From the NCBI GenBank assembly GCA_023402915.1, contig JAEYFO010000076.1, forward strand, positions 1-10,761: 10,761 nucleotides of DNA, in the 5' to 3' direction. Made by a program: the position numbers and the translations under genes. The notes under the pieces were generated by a model, which saw only the letters and a list, made by a program, of their open reading frames with translations, had not been told where the DNA came from and did not search any database. Source of the stretch: Bacillota bacterium (lineage in GTDB: Bacteria; Bacillota; Clostridia; Christensenellales; CALWSW01). Shown here in pieces: positions 6,536-10,761 of this stretch (positions within the stretch are counted from its first letter, which is position 1; every line of letters starts with the position of its first letter).

Positions 6536-7942
6536 ATGAAACACCCGGAAAGCATGCGCCTGAAAGTGGATTTCAACAATATGATGGCGGAGCGGATCGG
6601 CAAAGAGGGTATTGCGCCCGAGGAGATCGAAGCCATGCGCGGCGCGGCAGAAGCGGCGGCCAAGGCCATGGTCGAAAAGCGCGGCTCCATGAGGTGGCGG
6701 GAGCTGCCCCACAACCAGCAGCAGGTGGTGGAGGACATCGAAAAGACGGCGGCGGATGTGCGGGCGAAGTTTGAAAACTTCGTCGTGCTGGGCATCGGCG
6801 GCAGCGCCCTCGGCCCCATCGCCGTGCAGCAGGCGCTCAACCATCTCCACTACAACGACCTGCCTGCCGAAAAGCGCGGCGGCCCCCGGCTGTTCGTGGA
6901 GGATAACGTCGATCCTGAGCGGATGCAGGCGCTTCTCGACGTGATCGACGTGGAAAAAACCATGTTCAACGTCATCACCAAGTCCGGCAGCACCAGCGAA
7001 ACCATGACCCAGCTGCTCATCGTGGTCGATCTGCTCAAGAAGCTCTATGGCGACGACTTCGGCAGCCATCTCATCGCCACGACGGACGAAGTCAAGGGCA
7101 ACCTCATCAAAATCGCCAAAGCAAACCACATCAAGACCTATTACGTTCCCGACGGCGTGGGCGGCCGGTTCAGCGAGCTTTGCCCCGTGGGTCTGGTGGC
7201 GGCGGCGGTCTGCGGCATCGACATTCGCGAGCTGCTGGCGGGCGCGGCCTATATGGACGAGCTTTGCGCCGAAGAGGACATTTGGAAAAACAGCGCGTAT
7301 TTTGCAGCGCTTTTGCAGGTCATTTCCATGAACCGCGGAAAGAATATTTCCGTCATGATGCCCTATGCCGATTCCCTCAAATATATGGCCGACTGGTATG
7401 CCCAGCTTTGGGCAGAATCCCTCGGCAAGCGCTTTGGGCTGGACGGTTCCGTCCGCTGCGTGGGACAGACCCCCGTCAAGTCCCTCGGCGTGACCGATCA
7501 GCACAGCCAGGTACAGCTGTATGTGGAAGGCCCCTGCGACAAGGTGGTTACGTTCCTTGGAGTGGACAAATATCGCTGTGAATTCCCCATTCCGCAGGGA
7601 TTTTCGGACATTCCTGACGTTTCCTTCCTTTGCGGCCACACGATGAACGAGCTGATCCAGGCCGAACAGCGCGCGACGGAATACGCCTTGATGAAGGCGG
7701 GCCGGCCAAGCTTCACGATCACGCTGCCCGAAGTGAACGCCTTTACCATCGGCGAGCTGCTGTATTTCTTTGAGGTGCAGACTGCTTTTGCGGGCGAGCT
7801 GCTCCAGATCAACGCCTTTGACCAGCCCGGCGTGGAGGGCGGAAAGCAGGCTACTTACGCGCTGCTGGGCAAGCCCGGATTTGACGAAAAGCGTCAGGAA
7901 TTGGCAAACGCTCCGGCGATCGATCCCAAATATGTCCTGTAA
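6536..7942 (+). CDS. pgi: Glucose-6-phosphate isomerase
   Basis: This 468-residue cytoplasmic enzyme interconverts glucose 6-phosphate and fructose 6-phosphate in glycolysis and gluconeogenesis. The family motifs are all in order: VLGIGGSALG (84-93), the phosphate-binding TKSGSTSET (148-156), GGRFSELCPVG (209-219), the QLWAESLGK segment with catalytic Glu294, DQHSQVQLY (321-329) with catalytic His323, and QPGVEGGK (430-437) with the catalytic lysine 437. The protein is complete, and its length fits the shorter bacterial type near 450 residues. The ATG is preceded by AAAGGAG at a 6-base spacing. It is a single-gene unit with a promoter at 6335-6363 and a hairpin terminator at 7980-8013. A long open frame on the opposite strand is a by-product of its GC-rich codons. 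Confidence 0.97.
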   Translation: MKHPESMRLKVDFNNMMAERIGKEGIAPEEIEAMRGAAEAAAKAMVEKRGSMRWRELPHNQQQVVEDIEKTAADVRAKFENFVVLGIGGSALGPIAVQQALNHLHYNDLPAEKRGGPRLFVEDNVDPERMQALLDVIDVEKTMFNVITKSGSTSETMTQLLIVVDLLKKLYGDDFGSHLIATTDEVKGNLIKIAKANHIKTYYVPDGVGGRFSELCPVGLVAAAVCGIDIRELLAGAAYMDELCAEEDIWKNSAYFAALLQVISMNRGKNISVMMPYADSLKYMADWYAQLWAESLGKRFGLDGSVRCVGQTPVKSLGVTDQHSQVQLYVEGPCDKVVTFLGVDKYRCEFPIPQGFSDIPDVSFLCGHTMNELIQAEQRATEYALMKAGRPSFTITLPEVNAFTIGELLYFFEVQTAFAGELLQINAFDQPGVEGGKQATYALLGKPGFDEKRQELANAPAIDPKYVL

Positions 7943-7979
7943 CCGGCGAGCCGGACGAACGATTTTCAAAAAATCAGTG

Positions 7980-8013
7980 CAAAAGGGCGGGAGAAAAGTC
8001 TCCTGTCCTTTTG
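7980..8013 (+). terminator. Terminator hairpin after pgi
   Basis: A continuous 15-bp stem (7980-7994 with 7999-8013, including two G-T pairs) closes a 4-base loop. Outer arms are CAAAAGG and CCTTTTG. The T run lies inside the right arm rather than behind it, so termination may be less than complete. It starts 38 bases after the pgi stop codon. Confidence 0.65.
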
Positions 8014-8094
8014 GCGTTCGGAGAGCGTCCTTGCGCTCTGAGACGGCGACACGGACAGAAAACAGGCGCAGCGGCGGAATTGGAAACAAATCGA

Positions 8095-8123
8095 TTGACT
8101 GGCGAAGAAATGCAGTGTATGCT
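8095..8123 (+). promoter_or_regulatory. Promoter of fabZ
   Basis: TTGACT (8095-8100), a 17-base spacer and TATGCT (8118-8123) form a clear housekeeping promoter. Transcription would begin near 8130, about 50 bases before the ATG of fabZ, at the left edge of the palindrome at 8131-8149. Confidence 0.75.
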
Positions 8124-8130
8124 GAAAGCA

Positions 8131-8149
8131 TATTGAATGACAGTCAATA
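8131..8149. promoter_or_regulatory. Operator candidate at the fabZ transcription start
   Basis: TATTGAATGACAGTCAATA is symmetric in eight of nine base pairs around a central A. It covers about +1 to +19 of the fabZ transcript. Its right half CAGTCAAT (8141-8148) is the exact reverse complement of ATTGACTG (8094-8101), which overlaps the -35 box. The size and position suit a dimeric repressor, for example of TetR type. The identity of the regulator is not known. Confidence 0.6.
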
Positions 8150-8180
8150 GGTGCAATTTCGTCAGAAAGAAGGAAACCAC

Positions 8181-8606
8181 ATGCTGACACAGGAGCAGAT
8201 CAAAGCGATTCTTCCACACCGCGATCCGGCTTTGATGATCGACGAAGCGGACGATCCGGATTATGAGACGATGCACATTTCCGGGCGGAAAACCGTGCGC
8301 GGGAATGAAGCGCTGCTGCGGGGCCATTTCCCGGGCAATCCGGTGATGCCGGGGGTCATGCTCATCGAGGCGCTGGCGCAGCTGGGCGCGACGCTGGTGC
8401 TGGGCATGGAAAAATTCAAGGGGAAACTGGCCGTGCTGGGCGGCGTGGAAAAGTTCCGGTTCCGCAAAATGGTCAAGCCGGGCGATCAGGTGGAGATGGA
8501 AGTGTGGATCGATCGGCTGCGCTCGAACGCCGGAACGGGTCATGGCCGCGCGACGGTCAACGGCGAGTTGGCCTGCGAGGGTCAGTTGACGTTCCTTCTG
8601 GTGTAA
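8181..8606 (+). CDS. fabZ: 3-hydroxyacyl-ACP dehydratase FabZ
   Basis: This 141-residue hot-dog-fold enzyme removes water from 3-hydroxyacyl-ACP in fatty acid elongation. Visible marks are LPHRDPALMID (11-21) and the active-site segment GHFPGNPVMPGVMLIEALAQ (48-67), with catalytic His49 and Glu63. GDQVEMEV follows in the second half. The usual Tyr after PHR is Asp here, which is tolerated in relatives. The start is the ATG at 8181, because GAAGGA lies 8 bases upstream. An in-frame GTG at 8151 would add ten residues but has no ribosome site and lies on top of the operator. It is a lone gene, away from any visible fab cluster, with its own promoter, putative operator and terminator, so it may be controlled separately. 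A 3-hydroxyacyl dehydratase for another pathway is less likely. Confidence 0.93.
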   Translation: MLTQEQIKAILPHRDPALMIDEADDPDYETMHISGRKTVRGNEALLRGHFPGNPVMPGVMLIEALAQLGATLVLGMEKFKGKLAVLGGVEKFRFRKMVKPGDQVEMEVWIDRLRSNAGTGHGRATVNGELACEGQLTFLLV

Positions 8607-8630
8607 ATTTTTTGAAAATGCGAATAAAAT

Positions 8631-8673
8631 GCCCGCTTCGGGAAGAAATAACTTCCTTTGGCGGGCGCTTTTT
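8631..8673 (+). terminator. Intrinsic terminator of fabZ
   Basis: GCCCGC (8631-8636) pairs with GCGGGC (8661-8666), and inside it GGAAG (8641-8645) pairs with CTTCC (8652-8656). Five T follow at 8669-8673. It begins 25 bases after the fabZ stop codon. Confidence 0.8.
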
Positions 8674-8712
8674 GAAGAAGTTTGAAGAGCTTTGAAAAGG
8701 TGCAAAAAACCA

Positions 8713-8751
8713 AAAAACGGCAGAAAGCGAAAAATGCTCTCTGCCGTTTTT
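8713..8751 (-). terminator. Intrinsic terminator of folT, probably bidirectional
   Basis: A perfect 12-bp stem pairs AAAAACGGCAGA (8713-8724) with TCTGCCGTTTTT (8740-8751). The loop holds a further AGC/GCT pairing. Read leftward, it ends in a T run and serves the minus-strand gene that stops at 8848. Read rightward, the same T-rich arm can back up the fabZ terminator. Confidence 0.75.
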
Positions 8752-8831
8752 CTATGCCGAAACAAGGCGACAGTCGATTTTTGAAACGCGAACAGCGTGG
8801 GAAGCGCTGCGCACTGAGGAACTCTCCGGCC

Positions 8832-8844
8832 GGTGTGAAACACT
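8832..8844. repeat. Intergenic motif CGGTGTGAARCRC, copy 2
   Basis: CGGTGTGAAACAC sits just behind the stop codon of folT, in the same strand orientation as the copies at 1026 and 9905. GTGT and ACAC can pair around GAA. The rest of the gap from 8607 to 8847 is taken by the two terminators. Confidence 0.3.
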
Positions 8845-8847
8845 TCG

Positions 8848-9381
8848 TCAGGCGGAGCGTTTTTGCATACGTTCGACCGCCTGAAGCAACAGGTAGAGTA
8901 CCAGCGCGAAAAGGGGAATGAAAACCAGCTGCTGCGCAGCGCGAACGGCGGCAACGAGCAGCGGCGTTCCGTAGCTGAGCATCAGGAAAATGCTGTTGAG
9001 CACGACGGAGCAGCTGATCTGCGTCACGGCGACAGACAGCAGCAGCCACGGATAGGTGGGCTTTTGCTTTTTTCGGAAAAACAGAGCGGGGATCACACCG
9101 AAAAGAATGCCCGTCAGCGTGAAAAGCGGATTAAATCCGCCCATCGGGAAGAGCATGGCCTGCACAAAATCGGCCAGCCCGCCGACCATGCCGCCGTAAA
9201 GCGGCCCGAACAAGATCGCGGCCAGATAAACCGGGATGATGCCGAAGCTCAATTTGACGCTGTACACGCCAAAGAGTGTGATCGGGATGCGGAGCAGTCC
9301 GCCGAGCAGAACGCTCAGGGCGGTGAACAGGGCGCAAAGCGTCAGGCGCTGCGCGGGACGTTGGAACATGGGATTTGTCAA
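8848..9381 (-). CDS. folT: Folate-family ECF transporter substrate-binding (S) component
   Basis: This roughly 177-residue membrane protein with about six hydrophobic segments captures a vitamin and docks on the shared EcfAA'T energising module, which is not in this window. The pattern of the S-component family is clear: L-ALFTALSVLL at the N-terminus, then SFGIIPVYLAAILFGPLYGG (45-64), GLADF (68-72), LFPMGGFNPLFTLTG (77-91), and RAAQQLVFIPLFA near the C-terminus. The region around GLADF and FP-GGFNP matches folate S components, and the tetrahydrofolate riboswitch just upstream supports folate as substrate. The start is chosen as TTG at 9381-9379, 8 bases behind an AGGAGG site. A second TTG (9384) and an ATG (9369) are alternatives. 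The open frame continues upstream to 9522, but that part runs through the riboswitch and reads as non-protein. Confidence 0.85.
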   Translation of the reverse strand: MTNPMFQRPAQRLTLCALFTALSVLLGGLLRIPITLFGVYSVKLSFGIIPVYLAAILFGPLYGGMVGGLADFVQAMLFPMGGFNPLFTLTGILFGVIPALFFRKKQKPTYPWLLLSVAVTQISCSVVLNSIFLMLSYGTPLLVAAVRAAQQLVFIPLFALVLYLLLQAVERMQKRSA

Positions 9382-9458
9382 CAAAAAAGCCTCCTCCCCC
9401 CAAGGATGGCAGCCAGCAAAACAGTCCCCCGGCGGCCGGAAGGCCGGGAAACGATTTG

Positions 9459-9564
9459 GCAGCGGACGCGGCCGCGCATCGCAGAACCCGAACAATGCCG
9501 GGGCTCTTTCGTTTGGAGGCAACTTCCCATCCTTCCAACACTTGACGCGCGCAGCCTACTCTGC
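9459..9564 (-). promoter_or_regulatory. Tetrahydrofolate (THF) riboswitch
   Basis: Read on the minus strand, this 106-base element carries the THF-I aptamer pattern. P1 is GCAG (9564-9561) with CTGC (9462-9459). The conserved AGAGTAG follows. P2 is GCTGCGC (9555-9549) with GCGCGGC (9477-9471). Then come GCGTCAAGTG (9548-9539), P3 TTGGA/TCCAA (9538-9534 and 9517-9513) with GATGGGAAGTTG in its loop, the conserved ACGAA, and GCGTCCGCTGC closing the element. This is the order of motifs that I recall from the described aptamers. It lies 78 bases before the folT start, so folate derivatives very likely control uptake. No terminator hairpin lies between it and the gene, which suggests control of translation. 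The arm between ACGAA and P2 (with CCCG/CGGG pairing) is longer than usual. Confidence 0.85.
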
Positions 9565-9606
9565 ACAGGGGGTTTTTCAATATTTGGAGCGGCGCTCCAT
9601 GGGACA

Positions 9607-9634
9607 ATTATAGCAACTCAGGGGGAGAAAACAA
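9607..9634 (-). promoter_or_regulatory. Promoter of the folT transcript
   Basis: A perfect -10 box TATAAT (9612-9607) and a weaker -35 box TTGTTT (9634-9629), 16 bases apart, read leftward. Transcription would start near 9600, about 36 bases before the riboswitch P1 helix. A small GGAGC/GCTCC hairpin (9586-9598) forms the first bases of the leader. Confidence 0.65.
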
Positions 9635-9639
9635 GAAAA

Positions 9640-10074
9640 ATCCGGGGAATCTTCGGAAAATAGAGAGAACTTCGAGGCTGGTAAAAACAATTTTTTCGAC
9701 TTGCCTGCGGAGGTGGACATCGGAAGCGAAGGGGCGGCAGGCAGAAGAGAGAAACAACGTACCCCAAAGGCTGCGCGCCTGCTGGGCGGCGAAATGTTGC
9801 CGAGCTGCTTTGGTTCAAGTTGTGAAGGAGATTCAAGTCCCGATGCGGGATCTCCATATCCGCCGAGGCAGCGCGGTCAAAAAACATAAAAGGTTACGCG
9901 CCGCCGGTGTGAAGCACGGCTTGAAGGCAGTACGATCAGCGGAAGATTCACCGGCAGCGCGTGGCAATTTACAGCTGTCGCGTATTTTCCCGGCGCCGGG
10001 CAAGCGCCGAAAAAATATCCCGTTGCGAGAAATATCCGCAGCGTGCGTATCGCTGGAAGCGGCGTGGCCAACGC
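9640..10074. other. Long gene-free stretch with small inverted repeats
   Basis: No reading frame here has a ribosome site or a recognisable protein on either strand. The visible structure is a set of short inverted repeats: TGCCTGC/GCAGGCA (9702-9708, 9737-9743); a two-part hairpin GGAGA...TCTCC with TCCCG/CGGGA inside it (9827-9855); CGGCGC/GCGCCG (9991-9996, 10004-10009), partly overlapping the 12-bp palindrome CCCGGCGCCGGG (9989-10000); and CAGCG/CGCTG near 10039-10055. No tRNA, known riboswitch or promoter was made out. It may hold a structured RNA or be decayed DNA. Confidence 0.35.
9905..9917. repeat. Intergenic motif CGGTGTGAARCRC, copy 3
   Basis: CGGTGTGAAGCAC, with GCCG and CGGC able to pair around it, is the third non-coding copy of the motif found at 1026 and 8832. 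All three lie in the same orientation and downstream of minus-strand genes. Confidence 0.3.
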
Positions 10075-10076
10075 AC

Positions 10077-10107
10077 AAAAAAGAAGACCCGGAAAACCGG
10101 GTCTTCT
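10077..10107 (-). terminator. Strong intrinsic terminator of the membrane protein gene
   Basis: A perfect 11-bp stem pairs AGAAGACCCGG (10082-10092) with CCGGGTCTTCT (10097-10107) around AAAA. Read leftward it runs into six T. It stands about 22 bases after the stop codon at 10129 and is the cleanest terminator in the window. Confidence 0.9.
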
Positions 10108-10128
10108 GATTGCTTGAAGCGAGATTGC

Positions 10129-10761
10129 TTACAGAGAGATGCCCTTCTGAGCAGCCAGCTTCTTGCCCTTGGCCTTCATGGCGATAGCCACGATGAGGGA
10201 GAGGGCGAAGATCACGACGGGCAGGATATAGCCGGCATACAGCGCGGGAGCCACCAGGTTGATGACAGCAACGACGATCGTGCCGAGCATGATGGAGAAG
10301 GCGGGAATATCGATGTGGGTCGGGCTGTGACGGAAGAACAGGTCGTCGCCCAGTTCAGCGAAGTGGGCAGCCATGGGAGCAATGCAGATGCCGTAGACCA
10401 TGAACATCACAACGTCGAGTCCGCCGATCGCTTCGCTGACGAAGCCCAGAGCGGTGCAGACCACGCAGCCGATAAAGTGCTGTGCCGGGAAGCCGGGGAA
10501 CACCAAGACGAAACCACCAAAGCCGAAGCCGAGGAGACCGGCGAAAGCGCTGCCAGCGTCAGCGGCGATGTAGTAGGCCAGAGCCAGAACGGCGCCGTAG
10601 CAGGAAGCCCACAGGGTACGCTCGATCGCATCGCGGGAACCGGGGTTCCAGCCGGCGACGAGGGGAGAGAAGCGGCCGCCCAGAGCCTGCTCTTCAGCGG
10701 GGACGGGGGTGAGGAACTGCTTGTGCCAGACCATCTTGGTCAGCAGGGGGATGATGATGAC
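10129..10761 (-). CDS. Polytopic membrane protein, 3' part only (function not recognised)
   Basis: The last 210 residues of a protein are visible, and the start lies beyond the right edge. The Met at 10734 has no ribosome site, and the frame stays open to the end of the window with VIIIPLLTK, so it is not the start. Counting from that Met, about five to six hydrophobic segments are seen (roughly 41-58, 63-81, 85-103, 106-123, 145-165 and 166-187). A polar stretch AELGDDLFFRHSPTHID (126-142) lies between them, and a Lys-rich tail ends the protein. The Gly- and Phe-rich segments suggest a transporter or channel, but I cannot name the family. Codons end almost always in C or G, which may mean strong expression. 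The strong terminator makes it the last gene of its transcript. Confidence 0.8.
   Translation of the reverse strand, partial: VIIIPLLTKMVWHKQFLTPVPAEEQALGGRFSPLVAGWNPGSRDAIERTLWASCYGAVLALAYYIAADAGSAFAGLLGFGFGGFVLVFPGFPAQHFIGCVVCTALGFVSEAIGGLDVVMFMVYGICIAPMAAHFAELGDDLFFRHSPTHIDIPAFSIMLGTIVVAVINLVAPALYAGYILPVVIFALSLIVAIAMKAKGKKLAAQKGISL

Noticed and set aside
6509..8131. Open frame of 540 codons on the minus strand, opposite pgi
   Set aside because: It mirrors pgi, whose GC-ending codons keep the opposite frame open. The Pgi motifs on the plus strand are complete, while the antisense product shows no family features and has no ribosome site.
8151..8180. GTG start adding ten residues to FabZ
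   Set aside because: It has no Shine-Dalgarno site and would begin right at the operator palindrome. The ATG at 8181 has a good site and matches the usual FabZ N-terminus.
9382..9522. Upstream extension of folT by 47 residues
   Set aside because: This stretch is the riboswitch and the ribosome site region. The translated sequence is Pro/Arg-rich and unlike the N-terminus of S components.
9819..9841. TTCAAGT sequences resembling a tRNA T-loop
   Set aside because: No acceptor stem, D-arm or anticodon arm can be built around them.
9810..10109. Plus-strand frame of 99 codons in the gene-free stretch
   Set aside because: It crosses several inverted repeats and the terminator of the last gene. 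Its product is basic and shows no family features.

Overview
The window looks like a piece of chromosome from a GC-rich, low-oxygen Firmicute, most likely an uncultured clostridial (Eubacteriales/Christensenellales-like) gut-type bacterium. Support: strong AGGAGG-type ribosome binding sites, three genes that appear to start with TTG, an AbrB-type regulator in front of an ABC exporter, a secreted SH3b protein, an ECF-family vitamin S component behind a tetrahydrofolate riboswitch, and clostridial-looking Pgi and FabZ sequences. This placement rests on recognition of protein families, not on a search.

Layout. (1) 91-912 (+): secreted two-repeat SH3b protein with its own terminator. (2) 2982-1131 (-): a compact three-gene operon, AbrB-type regulator, ABC ATPase, ABC-2 permease. 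The genes overlap by 4 bases, and the promoter carries a 13-bp palindrome over the -10 box, probably the regulator's own operator. (3) 4345-3239 (-): a DUF3810-type membrane protein with an HExxH motif, divergent from (4) 4559-5365 (+), a TIM-barrel sugar phosphate isomerase/epimerase-like protein. (5) 5366-5809: a 444-base gap with two overlapping short reading frames that may be a decayed gene, then a hairpin. (6) 6316-5810 (-): a membrane-anchored protein with a carboxypeptidase-regulatory-like fold, divergent from (7) 6536-7942 (+), glucose-6-phosphate isomerase. (8) 8181-8606 (+): a single-gene fabZ unit with a clear promoter and a 19-bp near-palindrome at its transcription start. (9) 9381-8848 (-): folate ECF transporter S component (folT) behind a tetrahydrofolate riboswitch at 9564-9459. 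(10) 9640-10074: gene-poor. (11) 10761-10129 (-): 3' part of an unrecognised polytopic membrane protein with a strong terminator.

The genes do not form one pathway. They are mostly single-gene or short units for central carbon metabolism (pgi), fatty acid synthesis (fabZ), folate uptake (folT), export (ABC operon) and the cell envelope. Many units are separated by readable intrinsic terminators, several of them placed so that they could serve converging genes.

I did not find a clear new multi-gene system. The best signals are regulatory: the folT riboswitch with an unusual closing arm and a possible Shine-Dalgarno pairing, the AbrB operon operator, and the fabZ operator. No CRISPR array, insertion sequence, tRNA or rRNA gene was seen.
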